In this document: one piece after another, positions 25,247-37,200 of the stretch
How the letters are laid out: each line of letters starts with the position of its first letter
How positions within the stretch are numbered: the first letter of the stretch is position 1
NCBI GenBank assembly: GCA_905221605.1
Contig: CAJNDS010002635.1
Location: forward strand, 1,068,418-1,121,917
Direction of reading: 5' to 3'
Source of the DNA: Symbiodinium natans
Taxonomy: Eukaryota; Sar; Dinophyceae; Suessiales; Symbiodiniaceae
Length of the DNA stretch: 53,500 bases
Notes under the pieces: model-generated
The model's input: the letters and a program-made list of their open reading frames with translations, nothing else
Databases searched by the model: none
What the model was told of the DNA's origin: nothing
Program-made: the position numbers and the translations under genes

Positions 25247-28200
25247 GGGAGGGGGGGGGGTAGGGGGGGGTACCCGGGCAGCTTTTCCATGGAGGGCCAG
25301 GCCACCCACACCGCATAAACTCACGGACCATAGGCGGTTTCACACAGGAATCGGGGTCCGTAAAACATGCCGAACAGGGGAACATGCGGGGAGCGGGGAA
25401 ATTAGCACTAAAATTCCCACTTCCGCACAACCCTGGACCCTAAGCCCTAAACCCTAAGCCCTATTCTATGCCATCATAAGACCCATGCATCTCAGGCCAT
25501 GGTTGGCAAGCTCCAACCGTAAACCTGTAAACCTGAAAATGGTCATCCTAACTAGTTTCTGTCAAAATAAGATTATGAAGGTTTTAGGGACTAGGCTTTA
25601 GGATAGTTTAAGAAGGTCCCAACGTTAATGAAGCCACTTCTCAGTCCATCGTTCTGTGGTTTCTTGTTTTCGCTCATAGCCAATAGCGTTAGCATTCACT
25701 CCTCGTCCAGATGGCCATACCTCTTCCTGTGTGCCCATAGGGGCCCTTCGGCAAAAAAACCACCCAACACCCTCCCTACCCCCCCCTCCCCCCACCCCCC
25801 CCCCCACCCCCCCCCCCCCCCCCCCCCCCACCCCCCCCCACCCCCCTACCCCAACAATTGGTGGGGCTGCCCTGCCCTTCAAGCTGGCTTCAGCTCCTGT
25901 TTGGGTCCTGGTGCTACTCCCCCCCCCCCCAACGTTTCACAGAGGCTCAAGCAAATCAACTTTTGGATCCTTTGAGCTGACGAGCGCGTTTAAACCTTTC
26001 AACTATGCTCCAGCGGGGTCGGCGGCTTGAGCCGGAGGCTCTTAAATTTAGGGTTTAGGGTTTAGGGTTTAGGGTTTAGGGTTTAGGGTTTAGGGTTCAG
26101 GGTTCAGGGTTTAGGGTGTAACCCACCCTCGAATAGCCAAAGCCGGCGGGTTCAAGATTTCGGGTTGAGGGCCATTGGAATTCTAAACCCCTATGCCCTG
26201 AACCATATACTCAGAACCCCTGAAAGTCTTTAACCCTGCATCCTACACTCGAAGCCCCAGACACCCTGCACCCTGCACTCTACAGACCCCAAACCCTAAC
26301 CCCAAACCCTATGTAAACACTAAACCCTAAACCCTAAACCCCCAAACCCTATATGAACACTAAACTCTAAACCCCAAACCCTAAACCCTAAACCCAAAAC
26401 CCTAAACCCTAAACCGTAAACCCTAAACCCTAAACCCAGAGGCGCCCCATGCCTCAGGATCAGCTTCACGGATCACTTTACCCAGGCTGACCTGAAGTGA
26501 TATGGAGTAGGGTATATATTTCTTGTACCCCCAGAAGGACACCAGGTATATACACTCACCAATATTAAAAAGGAACCTTCTATACACTCACCAAAAACAG
26601 AAATATAAACCCTGCTTCATATAGGGGCCTTGAGATTTAGAATAGGGTTGCGGGTTCAGGGTGTAGGGCCCAGGGCTTAATTAGGGATAAGGGCGGGTTT
26701 ATAGCCTTAAGAATATGAAGCGGGTTTTGGGGGGTATTATGGTACAAATGTGTAGGGCCCATGAGGGAACAGTATTAGTAAGTATTCCGACCCCTTGAAG
26801 CGCCACGGACGACGACGATCTGCTGAAAATTTCGCAAAACGGAAAGGTGAAGGGTTTGGGGTTTAGGGTTTAGGGTGAAGGGTTTGGGGTTGTAGGTCTG
26901 GGTTTTCGCATGTTTGCGGGGGGTGTTAGGGGGTAGATCTCTTTTTTGGTTGGCGAGATGCCGCATACGATTAGAGAGCCCAGACGGCCCAAAAAGGGCT
27001 GGGGGAGCATCCTCCGCGCCTTGTAGAGCTTTACCCTTACTTAGAGGTTCATGGGCACTTACAACCCCAATAATAAGTACACTTATAACCTACTTAGAGG
27101 ACTTAGGGGGCTTATAAGTGCAGTCATAATTGGGGTTATGAGTACCATGAACCTTCAAGTACTGCAATTCGTGCTATATTCCGCCCCAAAGTCCTGTGCA
27201 GCCTTAACGTGGCTCTAGCCCTAGACAAACAACCCTCACCTAGTTGCTGGAGCACCCCGGGCCAAAAAGGTCCTTTCAATGAGAACACGTTAAAGGTTGC
27301 CTACTTATTTGTCCAGGTAGCCCTAAACCCTAAACACTATAAACACTATAAACCCTATAAACCCTATAAACCCTATAAACCCTACAAACCCTATAAACCC
27401 TATAAACCCTATAAACCCTATAAACCCTATAAACCCTATAAACCCTATAAACCCTATAAACCCTATAACCCCTAAGCCCAAACCCCAAAATCTGAAGAAC
27501 CCACTCCGGGAGCGGGACGTACATGGGCTCCAGCAAACGCCGGTCCGCCTGGTTCGAGTATCCATGGGCCCATGGGAAGTGGTGGCTTATGGGGTTTAGG
27601 GTTTAGGGTTTAGGGATTCGGGTTTAGGGCTTAATTAGGGTTGAGAGTTTAGCAAGAGGATCAACGTTGGGGATCTTAAGCAAGTTAGAGTTTAGGGTTT
27701 AGGGTTTAGGGTTTAGGGTTTAGGGTTTAGGGTTTAGGGTTTAGGGTTTAGGGTTTAGGGTTTAGGGTTTAGGGTTTAGGGTTTAGGGTTTAGGGTTTAG
27801 GGTTTAGGGCTCAGGGTTCAGGGTTTAGGGTTTAGGGTTACCTGGACAAATACGTAGGGGATTTGGGGGTGGACAGGATCCGCAGGTTCTGGGGTCGGGC
27901 TTTGTGGGGGGGTTGGGGCTTCGGGGTTGAGGGTTCTATGGCCTTCAGTGCAAGGGCCCTAGGAAGCCCGGCACAGTACCTAGCCCTGTCGATCTTGAGC
28001 ACATCTTAAACACTGGAAGCCGAAACCTTATAAAGACCAAAAACCCTCAGCCCTAAACCCTAAACCCAAAAACACCAGCTCTAAACCCTAAACCTAAAAT
28101 CCCTAAATCTGGAGCCCTAAACCTGAAGCCCCAAAACCCCAATTTCGTTAAGCCCGAGAGCCCTAACCCTAAACCCTAAACCCTGAACCCTAAACCCCAA

Positions 28201-31200
28201 ACCCCAAACCCCAAACCCCAAACCCTAAACCCTAAGCCTAAACAACCCTAAACCCTAGACGCGACAAACCCTACTACATTAGCCCTTAGACCAAGAGTAA
28301 GAATAAGTCTGTTGAAAGTTCACCCTTGGGCTTTGAGGAGACACCCTAAACCCTAAACCCTAAACCCTAAACCCTAAACCCTAAACCCTAAACCCTAAAC
28401 CCTAAACCCTAAACCCTAAACCCTAAACCCTAAAACCCTAGCCTGAACCCTTCATTCTTGGAGCTCGCCTGGCCTCGCCAGGCTCCAGCAGCTTCGGGTC
28501 CAGGAAGTAGTCGCCATTGAGGGGCTCCTGGGTTTAGGGTTTAGGGTTTAGGGTTTAGGGTTTAGGGTTTAGGGTTTAGGGTTTAGGGTTTAGGGATACT
28601 CGACCCAAGAGTAACCTAGGAATAAGCAGGGTGCCCATTTTGGATTCAAATGCCTGCAGAGGGAACCGAATCCCTAACAACGGGAATACGGGCCTACTCT
28701 GGGTCCTAGGGTATGAGTCTGAGGGTTGCAGGTTTAGGGTTTGGGGCTGAGGGTTTGGGGTTTAAAGTTTAGGGTCTAGGGTTTGGGGTCTGGGGTTTGG
28801 GGTTTGGAGTTTGGGGTTTGGAGTTTAGGGCTTGGGGCTTTTTACGATTTTAGGGGCGCCCTCCGGTTCAGGGTTTGGGGCTTGGATAATAGGCCCGAGA
28901 GTATCTTAGGAAGAAAAATGGTGCGCCTGGTTGGTCTATGAGGGAGAACCCCTAAATAGGGTCTGCTCGGGGTCCTATGAGTTAAGGGTGTAGGGTTTGA
29001 AGTGTGGCGGTTGTGGTTTTGGGTTTGGGGTGTGGAAGTTGTGGTTTTGGGTTTAGGGGTTTTGGGTTTGGGGTGGGGGGTGGGGTTTTGGGGCTCAGGG
29101 GTTTGGGGTTTAGGGGGCTTGAGTTTGGGGTTTTCTGTGCGGGTCGAGGGTCAGGCGTACAATCCATACTAGCCACGTGATCCGAATACGATTCCGAGTG
29201 CGGTTTTTGAACTTTTGTTGCTGTCTTGTTGTCATGCTAAACCCTAAGCCCTAAACCCTAAACCCTACACCTAAACCCTAAACCCTAAACCTTAAACCCC
29301 AAGGGCTGAAACTGATTTGGGGGCCTCGAATTGGGTGAGCAGTTCCTCCACGGTGCCAATAATCAACAGTCTCACATCTCTACAGAGAAGAAGCGGTTTA
29401 GGGTTTAGGGCTTACGGGCTTAGGGCTTGGGGTTTAGGGTTTAGGGTTTAGGGTTTAGGGTTTCCTACTGCTCCAGCAGTTTTGTGCGGGCCATGTTGAA
29501 GTTGCAGCACTAAATAGCCCTAATGCCATGTTACGGCCCCAAAACCCTACACCCCAAACCCTAAACCCTAAATCCTAAACCCTAAACCCTAAACCCTTAT
29601 CCCTTATAACCCTGAACCCTAAACCCTAACCCCTAAACCCCGTTGTAAATCTACGCCCGTGGACCCCGAAACTCGAAAAACCCTAAACTCGAAACCCTAA
29701 GTGGGCCCTGGACCCTCACGGCCAGTGTTAGGGTTCAGGGTTTAGGGTATTTCGGGTTTCGGGTTTGAGGTTTGGGGTTTAGGGTTTAGGGTTTAGGGTT
29801 TGGGGTTTAGGGTTTAGGGTTTAGGGTTCCCCCCAAAAATCAACCCTCAACCTGCAAAGGGTGTTGAGGGCCTCACAGAAACTAAAACCCGGGATCAGGG
29901 GCGATGCGGGCCTTGGAGCCTTGATTGTTATGCCAAGTGTAGGGTTTAGGGTTTAGGCCGGTTTAGGGTTTAGGGTTTGGGGTTTAGGGTTTAGGGTTTA
30001 GGGCTTAGGGTTTCGGGTTTAGGGTTAATGAACCCTCAGCCCGATCCAGCCAGGGCGCGTTCACCAGGTCGTATCCCAACACTCCTGGCTCGCACGTAAC
30101 CCACAAAACCTAGACTCTATCTTGGGCGGAAAAAGTTGGGTACGGCTTAGGGTTTAGGGCTTAGGGTTTAGAGTACCCTGAAGCCCCACACCTTACACCA
30201 AAATGCCAACCCTAAAAAGCCAACATCTTCGACCGTAAATCCTCAACTAGCCTCGAGAACTTCGCAAGCCCTCTGTCAACACAACACTCACCAAAGCCCG
30301 AAATCCTACACTTTCAAGCCCTGAACCCTAAACCCCAAACCCTAAACTTTAAACCCTAAACCCTAAACCCCAGCACCCTCCCTATCCCCTAGTCGAAACC
30401 TCAGCACACCCACTAAGCAAACTCCTAAAGCCTTGAATCTCAAACTCCGCAAAAGCCTATAGCTCCAAACCCTAAACGCCGCAAAGGCTATATCTTCCCT
30501 TGACACACCCTAAACCTGAAGGGTTTCGGGCTTAGGGCCTCAAAAGGGTTAAAGGTTTAAGGTTGAATTTAGTTTATCTACTACCTTCAAGGGGGGATTT
30601 CACGTTAGCGCCCGCGCTTTGAAGAACAACGCTGTGCCGCCTGGCCACACATCAAGCTTGGCCTCCCATGGTCCCGGGAGCGAAAGACCCACTGCACCAT
30701 CGCGTGGCTGCCACTTCGGAGAGACCACCACGCCACGCTGCGTCACCGCGGCATCTAGCGGCAGCTGCGCTGCCTGTCGCTCACCGTATTGTCCAAGCTT
30801 CCTGCGCGACTGCACAACCCATGCCCAACAATGTGTTTGAGAGCCCTAAACCCTAAAGCCTGAGGCCTTCAGACCCTACATAGTTGCTTGGGGGTTGAGG
30901 TGCCGCAGGCTTGAAGGAATCGTGAGCATCAGGGCGCAAGGGCCACAGTCCCTGAACCCCCTAAGGCCTGGCATCTAACAATTTCAGAAGACCCTAGACC
31001 CTAAACTCAGAACACCCTGAACGCCCAAGCACCCTTAGCCGTAAGCCCTAAACCCTAAAACCCCTAACCCTAAACCCCAAACCCTAAACCCCAAACACCA
31101 AACCCCAAGCCCCAGCCTGGCCTGGAGATCCCACAAAGGCCTTGGCGACCACGGACCAGAAGTCGCGAAACTTCTGCTGAACAGCGTCCTCGGGCGACTC

Positions 31201-34200
31201 TGAGCCAGGGGACACCACAGTCTAGGGTTTAGGGTTGAGGGTTTAGGGTTTAACACCCCTAAGCCTAACACTCTAAAACCCCACAAGCCCAAAACCCTAA
31301 ACCCAAATGTGCTGGAAAAAAAGTCCTCCACCCCAAGTTTGGGAATCCCGGTTTCCGTGGCTTGGGAGGCCCTAAGCCCTAAACCCCTTCTCCCCCCCCC
31401 CCCCCCCTCAAAGTCCGAACCCAGAAGCCCGGAAGCCGAAAGGCGGGTTTAGGGTTTAGGGTTTAGGGTTTATTTAGGGAACGAACCTCGAAACCCGAAG
31501 CAGCCCACTGGCGTAGAGGCCGAGTGGCCAGGGCGAAGAAGTGGCCCCAGGAGCTCGTCTGCCGGCAGAGTTCGAGAATTAGGGTTTAGGGTTTAGGGCT
31601 TAGGGTTTAGGGCTTAGGGTTTAGGGTTTAGGGTTTAGGGCTTAGGGTTTAGGGCTTAGGGCTTAGGGTTTAGAACCCAAGGTTCCCTACGGCTCCCCAC
31701 TACTCCCTAAGGCTCCCTTAGCTTCCCTTCCCTAGGTACCTACCTCCCATGAACCACCCCTCCTTAAGAACCCTCTAAAGGAAGGCTTCTCAGGGGCTAC
31801 ACAAACCCTCAACCCTATAACCTAGCTGCTGAGTAACCTGGCCAAAAACAACTTTCTGTATATAGCCCAAAAAATAAAGGTCATCTACTCAGATACTAAG
31901 ATAACCCTATAATGGGGTTTAGGGTTTCGGGTTTAGGATTTAGGGTGCTGGGGCCAAGTTCCTTTCCTTCTGACCAGGGCTGGTCCCTCTTTTTTAACCC
32001 CCCCCCCCCCCCGCCATGGCCATACCTCAATCCCTGGATCTTAAACCCTAAGCCCAGGTTTAGGGTTTAGGGTTTAGGGTTTAGGGTTGAGGGTTTGGGG
32101 CTTGAGTGCCTCGAGCCCAACTCCGCACCTCAGGCTCTGACCCTAGAAGCCCTGAGAAATCCAATCCGACAACTTCCCCACCCTCCAACCCAACTCACAC
32201 GAAACCCTACACCCTAAACCCTAAACCCTAAACCCTAAACCTGGATAATGATCTTCCGGAAATTTTCAGAGCCCGAAAGCTCGAGGGTTCTTGGGGCAAC
32301 GTACAGAAAAAGGGCCTTGGGTAAGCTACACATGAAAGGGTTTAGAATTAAAACGCTAAACCCACAAACCCTAAACCCCTAAAACCCCCAACCCCTAAAC
32401 CCTGAGGGCCAAGCGTTTAGGGGGCCTCAGGGTTTGGGGGGTGAGTCAGGGGCGGGGGGAAGCATGGCGCATGGTCGGGGGGAAGGGGATTTGGGGTTTA
32501 GGGTTGTAGGCTACCAAAAAATTGGTTTAGGGTTTAGGGTTTGTTCAGAATCCAGGTTCTGGCTCTTGTGGCGGCACTAAAGTTTCCGGGTGAGCGAGCT
32601 CAACACTCTCTAAACCCAAAACCTGAACCGTTTGAGGTTTGGTTGGACTATGTACAGCCAAAACCCTTAACCCCGTCAAAGCAGGTGGTGTCCGCTGAAC
32701 TTCACCGGGCGGCCACTTCGGGTGTCCGCGAGTACATGTCAAAGCCGACGCTGAGGCATTCCTCCGTCTTCGGGAAGCCTCTGGGACAAGGAAACCCTAA
32801 ACCCAAAAGAAACCCTGCAAAGCTTAAACTTTTATAACCTCTAGGACCATAAACCCATAAGCCTGCAGCCCTAAACCCTACACACCCCAAACCCTAAACC
32901 CAAACTCAAAGCCCTGTGGCAGGTTCAGGAGCGTATTCAACGTTCAGGAAGCAATGCCCCTAAGTAAACCTCGGTGAAAAGCAGAGTTGTATTCAGTGCC
33001 CTAACTTAACTTGCTCTGTTTGGGGTTTAGGGTTTAGGGTTTAATTAGGGTTTAGGGTTTAGGGTTTAGGGTTTAGGGCGTCACAAGTACCGCCAGCAAA
33101 GCTATAAGTCAAAGGAGCGCCTGACATAGTAGCAACTTTTGGTGTGGTATACCCAAACCACCTATACCTAACCCCAAAGAGGAACTACATTAGACACGAA
33201 ACCCTAAACCCTAAACCCTAAACCCTAAACCCTAAACCCTAAACCCTAAACCCTAAACCCTAAACCCTAAACCCTAAACCCTAAACCCTAAGCCCTACGC
33301 GCCTGTCTTCGGATCGGTGCTGTAGTTGTACTCCTCAAAGGACTTGCACTGGCCAAAGATCTTTGCGGCCTCGTCGTTCACCCTCAAAGCCCCCCCGCTG
33401 TGGCGATCCCAGAGCGTAACACACTGGAAACCCTTAGGGTTTTGGGTCTAGGGTCTAGGGTCTAGGGTTTAGGGTTTAGGGTTAGGAGTTAGGGTTTATG
33501 GTTTATGGTTTGGTTTTTTTTGATAGGTTTTAGGGTTTAGGGTTTAGGAATCCCTACACTCTCTCAGGGGTTGAGGGTCTAGGGCTAAAGGTTTGGGGTC
33601 TAGAAACCATGCATGTAGGATTTAGGGCTTAGGGCTTAGGGCTTAGGGTTTAGGGTTTAGAGTTTAGGGTTTAGGGTCTAAGCCCGAAGCCTAAGCCCAA
33701 GTAACTGAGAATTCTGTGGCCCGAAAGCCCTGATCCCCAAAACCTCATAATCCTGGCACTCTAAACCCTAAACCCTAAACCCTAAACCCTAAACCCTAAA
33801 CCCTAAACCCTAAACCCTAAACCCTAAACCCTAAACCCTAAACCCTAAACCCTAAACCCTAAACCCCTGCCTCTGGGAAGGCGCCTTTGCAGGTGCGCCG
33901 GATCGGCTCCAGCATCCTCGCTTGGAGGTTCAATGGTACATATTTACCCATTAGTGGGTTTAGGGTTTAGGGTTTAGGGTTTAGGGTTTAGGGTTTAGGG
34001 TTTAGGGTTTAGGGTTTGGGGGTTTTGGGCTAATTAGGGTTTCGGGGTTCAGGGCTTTAGGTTTTAGGGCTTCAGGGAATGGGTGTCTTAGGGGTTGAGG
34101 CCCTTGGTTTAGGGCATTCGCGTTTAGCGTCTTAAGGGTGTAGGACCCTAAACCCTATAACCCGAAGCCCCAGAACCCTATAACGAAAACCTTGCAAAGC

Positions 34201-37200
34201 CCTAAGTCCTACGCGTACTGACCTAAACCCTAAACCCTGAACCCTAAACCCTAAACCCTAGCCCTAAACCCTCTTCGTCCGCGTGGCCCCAGGAGCCAAT
34301 CCGGAACGCCCTCGCCGCAGAATCGCTCGGCAAAGGCGTCCTGGACACCCCAGATGCCCAATGAGAAACCTTGACTTTCAGTTTAGGGTTTAGGGTTTAG
34401 GGTTTAGGGTTTAGGGTTTAGGGTTTAGGGTTTGGGGTTTGGGGTTTGGGGTTTAGGGCTTAGGGTTGACAAAACCCTAAACTCCAACCCTGAATTTCGG
34501 GTTTAGGGATCAGACAGAGCTCGACAAATGCGCTGCATCCCCAAACCCTGCTCCCGAAACCCTTGGTGCGGGACCTCGGGTCCAAAGCCAAGCCTCACCT
34601 AGTAGTCTCTGCACTACGACTCCAGAACTTTTCCAGAATCAGAACCCTGATGACGCTTGCCACAGCTAATTTCTTAAGGGTCCATGCACCTGTAATTGTA
34701 TAGTACATAGGCCTTAAAGGGGTTCTCATATAGTAGTCTTCGCGCCCAAGCCACTATTTTATTTGTTTAAGAACCAAAAAACATAAATAGTCCCCTACCT
34801 ACCCTTGTAGGGAAGAACATTTTGTATGTTTCGGGGGTTCTTAAGCAAACAGTAGATACAGGTCCATGTAACCCTAAACCCTAAACCCTAAACCCCTAAA
34901 CCCCTAAACCCTAAAACCCTAAAACCCTAAAACCCTAAACCCTAAACCCTAAACCCTAAAACCCTAAAACCCTAAAACCCTAAAACCATGGACCCTTAGC
35001 ATAAATTCCTCAGCGATCAGCCACGCCCCACCGTGCAACTTGCACTTCTATCAAACTGAAAAAGCCAGCAGGATGAAGCCTAAATCGCAAACCTTAAGCC
35101 CTAGGGTTCAGGGCAACCCTAAACCCTAGGTTTAGTGTTTAGGGTTTCGGGGTTTGGGGTTTAGGGTTTAGTGTGGGATCCATGGATAAAGATCAATCAG
35201 CCCTGCCCCCCCCCCCCCCCCCCCCCCCCCCCGCCCCTAGCCTGGTGGAAGTCCACAATGGTCCAAATGCCATGGCTATGGAGGTCGTCCACCAACTTCC
35301 GCATGACCTCTTCTGACTTAGGGGGTAGGATTGCGGGGACCCCTTGGGGATATAGACCCCCTGAATAAGGTCCCTGTTTAAGGGCGCCAGAAGAGGGTTA
35401 AGAAGGTTCCCGTTTAAGGGCCCCCCCTTATCCTTCCTAGGCTCTGACTTCTGCATGGCATGAAACCAATTGTAGATGTAACCCTACGGGGCCATGTAAC
35501 TGAGTACATACTTGGGCTCTAAAGCTACTATGTGGGAGCCCTTTTAGGCTGCCCAGTAACCAAGGCTTAAAAAAGGGTGCCTTTATTTTGCTTAAAGGGG
35601 TTTAATAAGGGAACCTAAACCCCCCCCCCCCCCCAAAAAAATGGAATAAGGGTACTACTGGGCATCCCTAATATGTGGGAGCCCTTTTAAGGTACATACT
35701 ATATAGGTACATGGACCCTTACGGTACAAGCTTCGGGTAAAAGGTCTGACTGCAGCTGCATGATGAATATAGACAGCACCTTTTGGGAGATGCACCTCTC
35801 TTGGGAGAGGATACCCTAAACCCTAAACCCTAAACCCTAAACCCTAAACCCTAAACCCTAAACTCTAAACCCTAAACCCTAAACCCTAAACCCTATATCT
35901 CTAGCACGTAGAATGGGTTTACGGCTGGGATGCACGCGCATGTCACAACTTTGAGTACTTACGCGTAACTTACGGGGTCATCCTATAGATCATCATCGGT
36001 TTTTCCACACCCTCGAAGCCCTGAGAAGATAGAAGGTCACTCGATAAGCCCCAGATCCGCATTCAACCTCGTCCTCCAAGCCCTACCAAGTTTCAGGGCC
36101 TCCTTAAAGTCCCCAAAGCCTTTGTTTTATGCCCAATGTTTCAAGAGCTGCTGAGCTGTTGCTGTATCTCTGGCTGGAGCCCCCTAAATCTTTACAGCCG
36201 CAGACGAAGCGCCAAAGGCCCCAAAGGCCCTGCACCCGCAGCCCTACACCCTAAACCCGAAACCTAAAACCCTAAACATCCCTAAACCCTAAACCCTGAA
36301 CCCTAAACCCTAAACCCTAAACCCTAGGAACCCTAAACCCTAGGAACCCTAAGCCCTACGACGTCGCAGGCCTCCAGGTATGTCTGGTTGTAGTTGCCGG
36401 GAGTTGGCTCCACGCCAGGCCACATCATGCCCAACCTCTCAGGATTTCGGGATGTTAGGGTTTGTGGTCCACCGAAATAACATGCAGGTACATGAACCCC
36501 CAGACCCTAAGCGCTAAACCCTAAACCCCAAACCCCAAACCCCAAACCCTAAACCCTAAACCCTAAACCCTAAACCCTAAACCCTAAACCCTACGCCGAT
36601 GGACCCCTAAACCCTAAACCCCGAAATCCTGAAAAGGACCCCTAAACCCTAAACCCTAAGCTCTAAACCCTAAGCCCTAAACCCCTAAACCCTAAAGCCC
36701 GGAGTCCTGAAAAGGACCCCTAAACCCTAAACTCTAAACCCTAAACCCTAAACCCTAAACCCTCCCGGCAGCCACCAGGCCTGACCACGTTCAGACCCCA
36801 GGACTTGAGATTGGCCATGTCCTGCTACGGGGGCTTCGGGGTTTAGGGCTTGGGGTTTAGGGTTTAGGATTTAGGGTATAGGGGGAACTCGAGAGACTTT
36901 CTGTTTTTTGAAGGGCGCCTACAAGGCCCCGGGAAACACTGGAGATGAGTTCAGCGATGCCCAGAAAACTGGTAGGGTTTAGGGTTCAGGGTTCAGGGTT
37001 TAGGGTTTGGGGTTTAGGGTTCAGGGTTTGGGCCGTTTACGCTTTAGGGTTTAGGTTAAGGCAGCTCGAAAACTGCCGCAACGGGTTGGGGATCTGCAGA
37101 GGTCGTAAACTCCAGCGTTAGGGTATTGAAAGGGTGTTAGGGACCCCAAATAGTAAACCCTACACCCTAAACCCTCAACCCTAAGCCCTAAACCTAAACC

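Larger units (their letters stand above)
24808..26452. other. Right part of intron 16
   Basis: Holds a 15-unit TTTAGGG array (about 25003-25106), a 60-base poly-G tract (25186-25245), a C-rich tract (about 25783-25850) and a further TTTAGGG array (about 26047-26116). Two unique islands (25620-25770, 25855-26040) contain open stretches but none that I could place in the glycosidase. Confidence 0.6.

Noticed and set aside
24681-25982. Poly-Pro and poly-Gly frames
   Set aside because: Produced by homopolymer C/G tracts; no conserved sequence beyond the tract.
27209-27475. Forward frame rich in Lys-Pro-Tyr repeats, and opposite-strand Ile-Gly-Phe repeats
   Set aside because: They are just translations of the 9-base array.
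30040-30084. Loss of the catalytic Glu in the glycosidase (Asn-Ala-Pro reading)
   Set aside because: The Ala-Pro-Trp lies past a GC donor; splicing to 28527 gives Asn-Glu-Pro in phase.
36880-36970. Plus-strand exon-like island (GAYKAPGNTGDEFSDAQKTG)
   Set aside because: Opposite to the glycosidase strand, no partner exons found; cannot be told from chance.
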